NCBI GenBank assembly: GCA_021209875.1
Contig: JAGYVD010000001.1
Coordinates: forward strand, 1,488,001-1,552,000
Source of the DNA: Rosellinia necatrix
Taxonomy: Eukaryota > Ascomycota > Sordariomycetes > Xylariales > Xylariaceae
Direction of reading: 5' to 3'
Length of the DNA: 64,000 nucleotides
In this document: in pieces, positions 35,161-47,451 of the stretch
Layout: every line of letters starts with the position of its first letter
Position numbering within the stretch: the stretch's first letter is position 1
Notes under the pieces: model-generated
Databases searched by the model: none
What the model saw: the letters and a program-made list of their open reading frames with translations, nothing else
Told to the model about the DNA's origin: nothing
Made by a program: the position numbers and the translations under genes

Positions 35161-36280
35161 ACGATGCAAGATGTAGGATAATGGATGGTATTCATTTTGT
35201 TTCCAGATTCCTGACACCGGCGGAGACAAGTGGCCACATAGGATTTAAAGATCCCAGGGTTGAGTAGATAGATGTGCTGTCATAGACATGTGTATAGTTG
35301 GTCTAAAACAGATATACCACACATGTCCTGGGACTCCAGCGTGCATGCTGACTTGTTTGTGGCGTGACTCGGTAAATGCTATGACTATAGTCCGTGGTTC
35401 AGATAATCTATAATGTCTCTTCAGCGTGAACGATGATCTTGTAGCTTCTGTTAGTGTCTGGCTGCCGTAAAACCCTTGAATGACTAGCCATTGGGCCAGC
35501 CTAGGTAGGTGTAACAGTCCTCCTTATGTATCCATTATTCTTGATCAAATGTCTATTTCTAAGATAGAACGTTTGAGAATTCAATCACCGAAAGGTATCA
35601 AGATAATTAAAGAGTTTGAATTTCTTTGCTAGGCTGTTACAAAACATAGAGTTGTATAGTCCAGGCCTTAGAACAGCAGTAGGGGAAGGAGGGACCTACC
35701 TACCCAGCCATTTAGTAAAGAGGCTATAGCACTACCCAGGTATATGAATTATGGTTATAGCGGGTCCATTGTGTAAGCGAAGCTTAGGTAAAGCATGCCA
35801 CAACATCAGACCAACAACCAACAAGACAGACACGCAGACATACAACTGTTGATCCACACCCCTCACCGCTTCCCATCTAATCACACCTACCAGCTGCAGG
35901 ACCCTAGATAGGTACACTTGTCACTAGCACCATACTCACACACTACCGTGCTTATCGCATCTGCCGATCGATCTGCCCCTGATCATCGCTCGTCAGCGCT
36001 TTTTTTTTTTCTTTTAATTTTTTAATTCTTGGTTCTCGAGTCACACAGCCTTGGACGTGCTGCTCCTTATCCCACCAATTGTCAGAATACCACACGATAG
36101 CCAGGCACTAGCCGGGCCTTCATAAGCTCCAAGCCCCGACACCCTACCCTTTCGCCTTGTACTAGGTAGTTAGCCAGCCAAGGTGTGGAGTCGGGACAGC
36201 TTCCAACAAAGAAGACACGTGAAACCACCACCCACATCGTCCCGATCCCGCCAAACAAGAACCACGGGGACAGCAACAGG
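35161..36280. other. Intergenic, no gene seen
   Basis: Holds the 3' flank of the protease gene and the promoter of the APQ12-like gene, with a T-rich run at 36000-36025. No coding frame supported. Confidence 0.6.
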
Positions 36281-37008
36281 ATGGGGGTCGATGATACTTG
36301 GGTTATAAACGCCCTACAGGGTACGTCGCGTGCTTTTCTTTCCGTTCGGGTTTCTTGCTGTCTCGGCCTCTCGCCTCTTTCCTCTTTCCCTGCCCGCTCT
36401 TCCCAACGACCCCGGCCCGACCCGGCCCGAGCACGGGAAGCAAGACTAACAACAACGACAACCACGACTCAGGCATCCTCCCAGAGCAGACCCTCCAGCT
36501 CCTCCGAGACCACGTCCTCCACCCCTCGAGCACGGTGCGCACGGTGTCGGCCCACGCGGTCGTCGGCATGCAGCGGCTCGCGCGGCTCCTCGAGCCGGCC
36601 GTCGCGCCCGTGGCGGAGCGCGGCGCGCGCGCGCTGCAGGACTCGCCCGACGTCGTCTTCTTCGCCTTCCTCCTGGCCCTGCTCTTCCTCGCCTTCCAGG
36701 TCCTCGTCTGGGTCCAGCGCACCATCTCCTTCTTCACCCGCCTCGCCTTCCGCGCCGTCCTCTGGTGCCTCCTCGGCCTCGCCCTCATGGCCGTCTGGCA
36801 GCGCGGCCCCGAGGCCGTCGCCGCCGACCTCGCCGTCCTCGTCCGCCGCCTCGCCCTCTACCTCGCCATGGTCAAGGATATCTGGCTCAACGAGTACCGC
36901 AAGTACGATGCCCAGACCCGCGCCGGGTCGTTTGGCGCTGGCGCCGGCGGGTCGCCCGTCGGTTCCGGTCGGAGCGCCGGCTACAGCGGGAGAAGAAATG
37001 GTAGCTGA
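36281..37008 (+). CDS. APQ12: APQ12-like nuclear envelope/ER membrane protein
   Basis: Exons 36281-36320 and 36473-37008 (GTACGT donor, phase 1) give 191 residues. The protein starts MGVDDTWVINALQ and continues into an amphipathic region (LLRDHVLHPSSTVRTVSAHA). Two neighbouring hydrophobic spans follow: DVVFFAFLLALLFLAFQVLV (about 83-102) and FRAVLWCLLGLALMAVW (about 114-130). A helix after them has a conserved-looking KDIWLNEYRKY, and the tail is Gly/Ser-rich. The two-span layout and size match fungal APQ12 proteins, which help nuclear pore assembly and membrane lipid balance at the nuclear envelope. G+C is very high across exon 2. It converges with GPN3, with 397 bp between stop codons. Confidence 0.72.
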
Positions 37009-37405
37009 GGAGGATGAAAGGGGGAAGGGAAGGGGTGGGAGGAGGAGGCATATCTGGAAGGACGAATTTACGATAAAGAAACGCACGATGGTAACGTTGT
37101 TCATGACTATGAGTAGAAGCGTCGCCTGGATTTCTGACGCTTCATACGGAAGAGGGCTATGGGGAAATTGCACGGGAGCGACTGCTTTTCGGGAGCCACG
37201 AGTCGGAATGATGCATGCGGTGCCCGTATCTGAAATTGGTATCAATAATATAAACATCCCCAACACCGTTTCTTGACGCCTGCGCTATGCGACGAAGCAA
37301 TCCTAGCCACCTATCCAGCCTGTACCACAGGCTTATGGCCGCCCCCCCAAATCATGTCTCCTCTAAAGCACACTTTAAAGACATTCGTCACGTATGTATA
37401 TTCCA
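37009..37405. other. Intergenic space between convergent genes
   Basis: 397 bp between the stop codons of the APQ12-like gene and GPN3; should hold both 3' ends. No other feature seen. Confidence 0.6.
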
Positions 37406-38397
37406 TTAGTGCTCTCCCATTTCGTCGACCTCCTCGTCTTTTAACTCCCTCGGTTCCTGGGCCTCATGATACTGGATGCAGTCGTCGATGAAGCTTAATA
37501 TCGCCCCCACGCTATCCTCGTCCTGTACGTTGAGCTTGTGGTAACTGATCATACTAAAACTCTCGATCAGGCCAGCGACGGCCTTATTAAGTCGCCTAAA
37601 CCCAGCCCCACGCATGAGAGTGTCCTTATCCTGTAGGTCCGCAACCGCATCTTCGTCTTGCTCATCCATTATATTCTTGCCTTCGGCGGCCCGCCTCGTC
37701 GTTTCGGAGGGGTCGTCATCTAACAACCCACCGTCAGGGTTCAAGAACCGCTTAAGATCCTTCTTACCAATCTGGTCCTTGACGAGATCCATCTTCGACA
37801 AGATGTTGAGGTGGGGGACTTCGAGCATGATCATGGCCGACATGGCGCTCAAGGTGCCAGCGAAGAATTTCGCGCGGTCGACGATGAAGGTAGCTTCGAG
37901 GAGATACGCGGCGCACATCCGAATGTCGAGGGAGCCCGACCGCGTGAGAAAGCGAACGAGGGATGGCAGGATAGGGACATGCGTGTAGAGCTCGATCTGG
38001 CCAGGCATGTCGAATATAATGAGGTATTCCTCGGTGAGCGAGTCGAGCGCATCACTAAGGAAGTCTAGGTTCTCCATCAGGAACTCGAAGCAGTAGATCA
38101 GGCCACCGTTAGGGCCAAGGCCCATCTCCTCCATCACATCTTCCAGGGAGATCAGGTCCTTGATGTCGAGATCGGGGGTGTGCTCGAACGTCTCGGCCGC
38201 GGGGTCGAGATTCACGTAGAACGCAGAACGCCTGTTTAGCTGCAAATGCGTGATCAGGGCCGCGCTGAACGTCGACTGCCCGAGGGCGGAGGGGGTTAGC
38301 CACGATCTGATGACAATAAAGAAGCGTCTTGTCTTGCTGGGAGACAAACTTTTCCGGCCCCGGCCGGACCCATCACCATAACGCCAAATTTACTCAT
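37406..38397 (-). CDS. GPN3: GPN-loop GTPase 3
   Basis: Exons 38350-38397 and 37406-38275 (GTTTGT donor, CAG acceptor, phase 0) give 305 residues. The first exon encodes MSKFGVMVMGPAGAGK and the second continues with STFSAALITHL, so the intron cuts the P-loop between its Lys and Ser. The GPN signature is in MGLGPNGGLIYCFEFL (about 74-89), and the switch II region is DMPGQIELYTH (about 114). The guanine-specificity loop is SKMDLVKDQ. These are diagnostic for the GPN family, and the YCFEFL context fits GPN3, an essential protein that works with GPN1/GPN2 in RNA polymerase II assembly and nuclear import. Length is usual for the family. Confidence 0.93.
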
Positions 38398-40484
38398 CGT
38401 GGCAGGCTTGCAGCTCACAGCGGTCTGATAGAAGCTGATTTTCTGCCCAAGCCAAGGGCAAGATGTCTTCGGGCCCCGTCGCGACGATTCGATTCGGTGT
38501 TATACGGTCCCCAAGTGACGCATATACTTGTGATGTCTGAAGTCTCTGTAAAGTATACACACCCCAGATCTGAAAGCGAGATATGAATAGAGCACCTCAG
38601 GTCGTTGAGGACAAGGCTTAAAGTGATTGCAGTAGTGTAGTTGATTGCTCCAGCCTTATGGTGTTCCTCCACATTCATCCCAGTCAGGTGTACCTGGGTA
38701 AGAGATTCAACCTTTTTTTTTTTTTTTCCCTTCCTTGGAGGGGTAAACCAATGGCCCCACCTGCCTCAGGGAGGACAGGGTTCTTACGTTAAGTGGGGTC
38801 TTGCATACGAAGTAGGGGAGGTCCAAAGGGTCCTGCGTCCTGACATACGGGTCCGTCCATCTCCTACTCCAGCCTGGCCTACCAGGTAGAGGTACATTTT
38901 CCAGGTGTTTGCCCGTGTAATCGTGTAATCGCGTGTAATCGCGCGTAATACGCTGGCAACGCAGGACGGACCGGAGTTATATCTTCAACTTTGGGCGATC
39001 TCGGCAGCAGCCCACGAGCAGCCCACGAACGGCCACGCTAAGATCGGATAGGAAATTGCTGTTTCGTCTGACTGACACCTATTCCCGCCTATTACTAGTT
39101 GAATCGCATCTCAGTCTGGCGATGTAAATCTACCACCCATTGTAGTAAGCATTCTGGCACCTGCACTACCACACCGCCCTGGCGCCGCCTTGGGAGGAAC
39201 GATACAGTCAGAAAGTATATGGGTAATCCCTACGCAATCGCTAGGTATGCAGTCTCCAGGCGCCTGTGAATATAGCAGCGGTTACGGAGCTATATTGGAC
39301 GGCTGGTAATGATAAGTCCCCGACCCCGAAAATCACCGAATATGGTCGATCTGCGACGTTAAGGAGTTGTTGGCCAATTGATATCCACCTCCATAACCAC
39401 TAAAGCTAGAATTGAACGCCATACCCATACCACCAAGGACATGACTGATCAGTTGTCGTCGCTTCCGTTAACTGCCCTATCCCGGCAGGGAAGAGCAGCA
39501 AATAACCAAGTACCTGGAGGCCGATGGGCCGGCGAGAATCCTCCGAATTCTCAACTATGTACCTAACTGACTATAAGCGAGCTGACAAACGGTGGAATCC
39601 TTTCGCAATGAGGGGCAAACAATAAGGCACCAGTACATGCTGGTACATACACACACGCACGCGCGTTGTTTTACTATTTCGTTCGTAAAGCGGCCGGCAA
39701 ATGAAACGTGAACCAGTATAGACTATGCTTGGGCGGATACGATCAACAGGGCCGCATACTATTCAGCCATGGCGTACCTTACTAAACTCCTCTCCGGGCG
39801 TCATGGTACCTGCCGAGCCCGTGGACGGCACCGACAACGCTACTCACAAGACACAGTGTTCCTTGAAAGAATTGGCCGGTTTTAGTCCCCATAGGAAGGA
39901 TTCGGTAGTAGTGTAGTGGTGGCAGCAGGTAACTAGTGTACCTATCCCGTCACTTTTTTGGGTGTGAACACACCTACACTAGACTGATTATGAGATTTGG
40001 TGAGATGTGTACTGAAAAAAAAAGCCCCGCTTCGTCTGTTGAGCTCGTTAGCTCAACCTAGGTAGGTACCCCATGAAATTGCATAAGCCGATACCCGCAG
40101 GTGGTTTATCTGCATTAGAGATAGAGCCAACCGCCAAAATCAAAGTGGTCCTTGCCTTATAAGGTTTAGCGCATTGTCTAGCTCCAGAAGGACAGAGCTG
40201 GGCAGAGGAAGGGGATTGCACCATCCGGATGAGGGGCACATAATACTGGAGCAATTGGAAAACTAACAGGTCCCGCGTTTCCCTCCTCTGTGACCGATCT
40301 CGTCCTTAAAATCTTGGTCTTTCTTTTCCCTTCCACCCCTTCCTCTCTCCCTTCTCCCCTCTCTATAATTCACGCTCTCACCCACGCACGATAGATACAC
40401 TTGCTTATAGCAGAGATCCATTCTTTCCTCTGTTGATTTATCCTTGACATTTAGTAGACAATTCCCTCCCCAATTCTCATCACG
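38398..40484. other. Intergenic, no gene seen
   Basis: About 2.1 kb without a supported frame. It includes a T-run near 38711-38728 and the pyrimidine-rich promoter of the SAM synthetase gene at its right end. Confidence 0.55.
40318..40366 (+). promoter_or_regulatory. Pyrimidine-rich promoter tract
   Basis: Almost unbroken C/T for about 49 bases, ending 118 bases before the start codon of the SAM synthetase gene. Such tracts next to transcription starts are common in strongly expressed housekeeping genes of filamentous fungi. Confidence 0.55.
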
Positions 40485-41817
40485 ATGCCTGCCACAAACG
40501 GGACCAGCCACTTCAGCCAGCCGAAGAACGTCGGCGCCTTTCTCTTCACTGTAGGTCTACGACAGGGTCGCCCTCTTACCATCCATCCGTTCATACACGC
40601 CCCATTGCGTTCATCATCACTAACCCCCTCTAGTCCGAATCCGTCGGTGAGGGCCACCCCGATAAGATTTGCGATCAAGTTTCAGATGCCATCCTCGATG
40701 CCTGCCTCAGGGAGGACCCCCTCTCCAAGGTCGCCTGCGAGACAGCCACCAAGACTGGTATGATCATGGTATTCGGTGAAATCACCACCAAGGCCAAAAT
40801 CGACTACCAACAGGTTATCCGTGACGCCATCAAGGAGATCGGCTACGACTCATCAGACAAGGGTTTCGACTACAAAACTTGCAGTGTGCTCGTCGGCATT
40901 GAGCAGCAATCACCCGATATTGCTCAAGGCCTGCACCTCGACAAGGCTCTTGAGGAGCTAGGCGCCGGTGACCAAGGTCTCATGTTCGGATACGCCACTG
41001 ACGAGACCCCCGAATTGCACCCCATGTCCCATCTTCTCGCTCACAAGTTGAACAAGGCCATGTCTGACGCTCGCCGCAATGGCACCTGCCCGTGGTTGCG
41101 GCCCGACACCAAGACTCAGGTTACCATGGAGTACAAGCACGACAATGGTGCCGTCGTTCCCCTACGTGTTCACACCATTGTCATCTCGGCACAACACGGT
41201 CCCGAAATCACCACTGAGCAGCTCCGAAAAGAGCTCAAGTCCAAGATCATTGACCCCGTCATCCCCAGCCAGTACATCGACGGCGATACCATCCTTCACG
41301 TAAGTCGCCATGCCTATCCCCAATGTGAGACGCGCGCAGACTAACAAACCTGCAGCTGCAACCCTCCGGGTTGTTCATTATTGGTGGTCCTCAGGGTGAC
41401 GCCGGCGTCACTGGCCGAAAGATCATCGTCGACACCTACGGTGGCTGGGGTGCCCACGGTGGTGGTGCCTTCTCCGGAAAGGATTTCAGCAAAGTCGATC
41501 GGTCGGCTGCCTACCTTGCCCGATGGGTTGCTAAGTCTCTCGTTAACGCAAAGCTCGCCCGCCGAGCCCTCGTCCAGCTCAGTTACGCCATCGGTGTCGC
41601 CGAGCCCTGCTCCATCTACGTCGACGCCTACGGCACGTCGGAAAAGACCTCGGAGGAGCTTGTTGAGATTGTCAAGGCCAATTTCGACATGCGACCGGGC
41701 CCCATTGCTAAGCAGCTTGACCTAGTTCAACCCTTGTACAACCAGACCGCCAAGTTCGGTCACTTTGGTACCAACCAGAGCTTCACCTGGGAACAGCCCA
41801 AGGAGCTCAAGTTTTAG
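40485..41817 (+). CDS. S-adenosylmethionine synthetase
   Basis: Exons 40485-40550, 40634-41299 and 41356-41817 (both introns phase 0) give 397 residues, the usual length. The enzyme makes S-adenosylmethionine from methionine and ATP in the cytosol. [15 protein letters not shown] sits at the first join (about 23-37) with the ATP-binding His and Asp. Signature 1 is [15 protein letters not shown] (about 122-136). Signature 2 is [19 protein letters not shown] (about 275-293), with [15 protein letters not shown] just before. The C-terminus ends WEQPKELKF as in fungal orthologues. It supplies the methyl donor for methyltransferases such as the one at 45432-47451, but it is a housekeeping gene and need not belong to that cluster. 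Confidence 0.97.
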
Positions 41818-42853
41818 ATTTCTATTTTATAATATCTTTCCGTGAGTCGCACTCTCGGATGTCGCGGGAGAATCAACTTCTTTCTGCATTGCGAACGGCG
41901 TTGTTGGGTTTAAAAGACATATGATTCCCTCATCGGACAGTGTCATGAAAATTGGGCTCGGCAGCATTGGCGTACGGTTTCAACATACCCGGTGGGTTCT
42001 GTTTAGGCGGGCGGATCTAGATATCTAGCACTTGCATAGATCTTTCAACATTTGAGGACGCACGACAGGAGTCGTCTGGAATAAGTAGTAACAATCAAGA
42101 TACCTCTTAGCACCTAGCATGTTTCGCTAGGATGCTATTTCACCAAAACTCCACTATCCACCCGTTCGATTGACGTTTGACCCGTAGACTGCCGTTCGAC
42201 TCGTAAGCTATCGTCGAGCCAGACTCGGCCTAGCTGAAGTCATCATAGCTTCTGTCATCCCGTCACACGGCATTATTTGCTCCTCGTTTCACTCCCCATC
42301 TCGTGCCACCTAAATAACCAATCTTTTCTTCAGCACAATCACCTGATTTGAGAACCCCAGAGCCGCAAAGCATGCGTAGGCTTTGTTCATTTACTAATAT
42401 CCACCCGGCTTAGCGCCTAGCAGACCCCAACAGCCAACTAAGCGCCTCGGAACGTTGTGCAAGTGCCGAATATGATACGAACTTCCCGGTATGTGAATAC
42501 TGTCTCTTCTACCGCCGTATTTCCCGGCTTGGCTTCTCAGGGCGTTCATCGGCTTTGCTAAAAAAAAAAAAAAAAACGAGCGAAATTGCGCGTATGCATT
42601 TAAGGGGTGATTTCGGCTTCGGCTTCGGCTTCGGTCTCATTTCCCCGCTAAGAATCTATGATAGGAGGATGATTAGTGCTAATATTTTATTGGCGTAATT
42701 CCTGAAACTCACGTAATTTTAGTCGACACTGGAAGTATTGCCAGGTTTCCAACTAGGGATGATTGACAGGATTCGAAGTTAAGAGATGATGGAGGTTTCT
42801 TCTTCCCAACCTATAAGCTAGTTAGTCCTTAGAAGTGTTATATCACAGGATTA
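41818..42853. other. Intergenic, no gene seen
   Basis: Contains the 3' flank of the SAM synthetase gene, an A-run at 42560-42577 and a (GGCTTC)n hexamer repeat at about 42613-42634. No coding frame supported. Confidence 0.6.
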
Positions 42854-42924
42854 GCATCAGTGGTTTAGTGGTAAAATCCATCGTTGCCATCGATGGGCCC
42901 CGTGTTCGATTCACGGCTGATGCA
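42854..42924 (+). tRNA. tRNA-Gly (anticodon GCC)
   Basis: 71 bases fold as a tRNA. Acceptor stem GCATCAG pairs with CTGATGC, with discriminator A. The D arm contains the A box GTGGTTTAGTGG. The anticodon stem CATCG/CGATG encloses TTGCCAT with GCC at 42886-42888. The T arm carries GTTCGATTC. No intron. A T-run follows directly. Confidence 0.96.
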
Positions 42925-42930
42925 TTTTTT
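42925..42930 (+). terminator. RNA polymerase III T-run terminator
   Basis: Six T residues directly follow the tRNA-Gly gene. Confidence 0.85.
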
Positions 42931-45431
42931 TAATTTTATTGTTTTATTCCTCAGCCATATTCCCTTTCCTCATTACCACATTTTTCTACTTCGTTTATCA
43001 GCTACCTTGTCACCTCCTCGGTTCGTATTCATATCGTCCATGGCCTTCGTGAGGTTTAAGTGTGGTGATGCGACACAACTCTTTTTGCCAAACAAATGGC
43101 ACATGTCTACTATAAGTTATGAAGTATTCAGGATGATTTTCAATTCGCTTGATCAATTATGTATCACCGACACTGACCTGGTTCAGCGCTAAGCAGAGTA
43201 GGAAGGATCATTCTGCGTTCTGTTGGTGTTTTACAACCGGAAGAGACAAAATAGGAAATCAATCCGTCTTCGTACCACTTATGCTGGCTCCCGCCCGTTT
43301 CGCTACCGAGGCTGGTAAGGTTTAGCGAGTGATGTAAAACGGCATACAAATGTATTGGAACAGGCAAATAGGTATTTAAGCTTATATATATATATCTAAC
43401 GTTCATTTACTTGATGCCCAAAATTAATTGTGGAGGAGCTACAAGCACGTTAACTATCCTTATTATACGGGTTGTTTGGTTGTTCTAGTGGGAGAATGAA
43501 GGGGCGTTGATTTTAGCTGTGAAATAAAACCTTGTCCACACATTTCTAGGGTTGGAGGTTGGAGAGGGGAATGTGCATTGCCTAGTCTTTATTCCCTCGA
43601 AGTGCTACTGTTCCACTGCATGGGGGTTTATGTCTGCCTCGAATCCTGCAAACTCGCATGTCGACATGTAGGGGGTTTCGGATGAACATGGTATCAACCA
43701 CCCAATTCAAGGTAGAACTTGAAGGGGGGTCTTTAATTGGATATTATTCATATAAGTGCCAGATGGCCGGCCTTATGAGACTGCAGCTTGAACTTAAACG
43801 ATTATGTACACCGCACCAATATACCTCAGAAGACGAATCGTGGTAGCGGCGGCTGATCCGATATCTAACCTCGTCCTCTTATGACGAAGCAACCCAACCT
43901 AGGGAGATTTTCTGAAGTCTACTCGGTGCAGTATGAATTATTTCCTTTTTAGGATCATCGTAGGATATGCTATTGGTCCCTTAGAGTTCATAGGTTACTG
44001 ACTAACTATCCTAAGTTGGGTAACAGGTACAAGGAGGCTACCTACCGTGATACCGGGAGCAAAATATATGAATTCATAGATCTATTGCGCCTAACCCCGT
44101 AATAGTTTGGTTAGTTGATTAAAACCCATATTTAGATTAATATCTGACATTCAAACGAGTTTTGGGACCTGACAGAGGCGTCCCATACCAAGACTAGTAC
44201 GTCATAGCTGGGCCTAAACATGGGGAGCTTAGTGGGGGAGGACGATGGAGGGGTAGGCAGTGGCTTATAATTAATTACATTACATTGAAGCCAGGACTCG
44301 GCTCCCTCTATAATAGGAACAAACTAAAATAATTCCGGGCAAGCCCTGCAGCTCTCTCGTTCAACAACCCCCCTCCCCGCGCCTCATCAAAGCAAAAGAC
44401 ATAGAGGCGTGATACACGTGCGCGCCGACAGATCCCACTCGTCACTGTCCTCCGGGGTAATCTCGACCTCCGCAGCCGCGGCCCTGGCGGCCCTCGCGAT
44501 CTCCGCCACGGCGTCGCTCCCGAGGGGCAGGAGGCCGGGCGAGGGTCGGTCTATTCTAACTAACCTCCGATCTGTTACCTAATCTCCGATAGTCCTGAAG
44601 CATATTCTGACACGAAGCAATATTTTATGAATTGAAAATTAGTTCTATTAGTGGTCAGAGTATTAGCTATGTGAGAAATGTTGGAGTACTGCCTGTCTCC
44701 GCAAGATGTGAAGGGGCGTTAGGCTCAAGGTAGACATATCTGTTTGCCTCCATGTATGGTGTCTACTCGCCGGTTGTCCCCTCTGTGGAGGTGTTTACAC
44801 ATATTGCGGAATGGTAAATCAAGAGTGCCTATATCGCCCTATGTCGGGTCCAATAATGACCCTGCTAGCTACCACCCGACACCTAGGGTGGTTCTAGTAC
44901 TGGAAATGGGTGTATATAAGGACCTTCGGGACCCCCCTGGGTCTTGAATGGTTCAGGAATCAATTGTTAACCCTATTGAGCCCTAAATACTACCACCACA
45001 ACCCCCCTACGGCCTAGAACATGCCTATCTATTCACTCCGTGATCCCTACGACTGACACCCTATGAGCCTTCCACGAAGGAGCGATCTACTAATCATCCC
45101 TGATATTTGAATCCACTACTTTCGTCAACAAGATTATGGAGGCAGAATAAAAACAACGTTGAAAGCAATGCCCATGGCAGTAATCCGATAGCGGCTGTCG
45201 TACCCATTAACTTGCGTGTGCGATTATCTTATTAGTGTTGATTGCTCCTCTTGGTTGCTTTTGGGATGAAAAAGGGAGATTTTATTCTTGCTTCTATCTC
45301 ACACAATGGACCAGCTATTCAGTGCTTCTGAGCAAGCAATAACTATATCGGAGGAGTACGCGACATTCGGACAGGCAGAGGATCTTAGACATGGATCTGC
45401 GTCTATATTTCTATAAGCTACCAACCCTCCT
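42931..45431. other. Intergenic, with one coding-like remnant
   Basis: About 2.5 kb without an intact gene. The only coding-like part is the GC-rich minus-strand stretch at 44387-44577. TA-rich microsatellite at 43383-43395. Confidence 0.5.
44387..44577 (-). pseudogene. GC-rich orphan coding remnant (C-terminal fragment)
   Basis: An open frame of 63 codons ends at 44387. Its GC-rich part (44419-44548) encodes LLPLGSDAVAEIARAARAAA followed by EVEITPEDSDEWDLSART. Codon composition contrasts with the AT-rich surroundings, and no start codon or upstream exon is visible. It may be the last exon of a lost gene. I do not recognise the protein. Confidence 0.3.
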
Positions 45432-47451
45432 TTACTCCAACTCGGAATCCGGTAATACAATCTCTACAAGACCAACCTGGCTCCGGCAATCCCATATCTT
45501 CCTCAGCTTCAGGCCGGTACGGTCGACGAGATCCCGGAATTCGGCCGGCTTCCGCTCGATACCGTTGATAATGGACATCATAGCCAGATCACGCTGGTGG
45601 GAGTACCTGGTATAGTAGCCCCAGTTGGCCGGCAGGGGTTCGGGGGGCGGCGGGTAGTTCGCCACATCCCGTGGTCGTGTTCATGACTTGGTCACTGTTC
45701 CCAAATATCAGCCTGACTGCCTTTTTCCCCTCTCGCTCCACCTCGGTCTGCAGATGCGCATAGGAGGAACAGAGACGGGGATGAGAATGGGGAGGAGGGG
45801 AGGGGAGGGGAGGGGGGGAAGGAAGGGGGGTGTTCGCGCAACTTACCAGATCAATATCCTGCTGCGCGGGCCCATGGCGGGCTTGATGGCGCTGAGGATC
45901 TGCACGCAGTAGTCGTCGGACCAGTCGTGCAGGATGTAGCGCAGCCAGTAGACGTCGGCGTGCCGGACGGGGTTGTTGTCGAAGAAGTTGTGCGGCACGA
46001 ACTGGACCCGGCCGCCCTTCAGCGCCTCCGCGTTCTCCCGCGGCCATACCTCCGTCTCGGCCTGCTTGAGGGCCGGGGCGCGGTCCTGCAGCACGAATTT
46101 CAGGTCCGGGTACAGGTGCGACAGCTGGAGGCAGAAACCGCCTGCGAAGTTTGGTCGTTTGGTTAGCCCATCAGGTCCTTCAATCGCGTGCCGGGGTGGT
46201 GGTGGTGGTGGTGGTGTGGCTTATAATGTTAACTTACCGACTCCGCCGCCTACATCCACAACCGTAGCGGAACCGAGAGATGCCCATGGGAAGTCTGATT
46301 CTCTGGTTAGTGTGTGTGTGTGTGTGGCTCCTAGCACCCCTCTCTCCCGAATTTAAGTGTAAAACATACCGTATAGATGCGCCTGTCCGAACACACGGCC
46401 GCCCCCGACCATGGCCAGCCCAAAGATGCTATGCTCCGGGCGCTTAATCAACGCCGACGTCTTGGCGGTCTCGCATGCCTTCTGCAGCTCGGCGCCGAAG
46501 ACTCCGGGGTACGGGGACGGCCCGCCGGCGGAAGAGTTGTTGCCTCCCCGGATGTCGTCGATCCTGACTTCCTCCTCGAGCCAGTCCCAGCGCGCCTTGG
46601 GCGTGTTGAGGGCGTCCTGCCAGGGGGTGACCTCCAGGGCGTACGACGCGCCCTTCGTGGGGTCGCTGAGATAGCGGGGTAGGTAATCCGAGCTGCTGTA
46701 GAGATCCAATCCACTGCAGAGCCAAATGTCAGTTCGCGCGCGCCTTCGCATGGGGCCGTCGTGGGCTTGGAAACTTACAATAGCATGACATAGGCGCGCA
46801 GAGGCTCGTTGCCGACTAGCGATGTCGAGATCCGGTTGTTGACGAAGACGTCCTCGTCTTTTTCGTGGAAGATGTGGATGGAGCAGAGACAGCGCATAAC
46901 ACGGGCTGTTCGTTGTTTTTGCTGCGTTAGTCTTTTTCTCCTTTGCGCATGAAGCACGTGTGTTCGAGAAACGAAGGGGGAAATCCATCCATTGTCGCCG
47001 TGTTTCGCGCTCTCGTATCGCTTCTCTTGACACCATCGAAGAATCCGGCTGGCGACTTACATAGCTTGCGGGCCTCAATCCCGACGGCAGAGGCCAGGTC
47101 CTGAATCGAGACGCCTGCATTGCCCTTTTTGGCGAGTATGTCGGGTATGCGCTTATCCACGACTATGTGCAGGGCTCGTGCTTCGAAATACTGGGACGAG
47201 ACCTCGAGAAGTCGGCTCTGCGGCTCGCTGACCAGTTCCGTGAGGAGCCCGGAGGCGGCGAGGAGCGCCCTCTGCGCATCGAAGAGCGGCTTCGCGGGGA
47301 GGGTCGATTCGTTCTTCTCGGCGTACGAGTGCTTCAGGTTCACGTAATTCGCAATGGACGTCTGGATGAGGCCGCCCAATTGCAGGAGCCGGCGGGATGC
47401 GTCGTCTAGTTCGTTGGCCATGGTGCGAGGTGTGCGGATGTGGGCTGACAT
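45432..47451 (-). CDS. SAM-dependent O-methyltransferase, frameshifted in last exon
   Basis: Exons (minus) 47061-47451, 46779-46905, 46370-46713, 46238-46294, 45847-46141, 45432-45694; about 491 residues if the frame were intact. The N-terminal half is the helical dimerisation domain of plant/fungal type O-methyltransferases. VVDVGGGVG (about 299-307, across an intron) binds S-adenosylmethionine. ILHDWSDD (about 376) holds the catalytic His region. The last exon carries ICDQVMN and, one frame later, RDLAMMSIINGIERKPAEF and GLKLRKIW, the normal end of the family. The break lies in a run of six G (plus strand) at 45642-45647 that has one base too many; as read, the protein ends early at 45589 without the C-terminal substrate-side helices. 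It is divergent from the monooxygenase gene and probably methylates a phenol of the cluster product. Confidence 0.85.

Noticed and set aside
36469..37266. 265-codon minus-strand frame opposite the APQ12-like gene
   Set aside because: Antisense shadow of a very GC-rich exon; the plus strand has the splice sites and membrane spans.
42884..43192. Open frame beginning inside the tRNA-Gly gene
   Set aside because: It overlaps the tRNA anticodon arm and its T-run terminator; not a credible protein gene.
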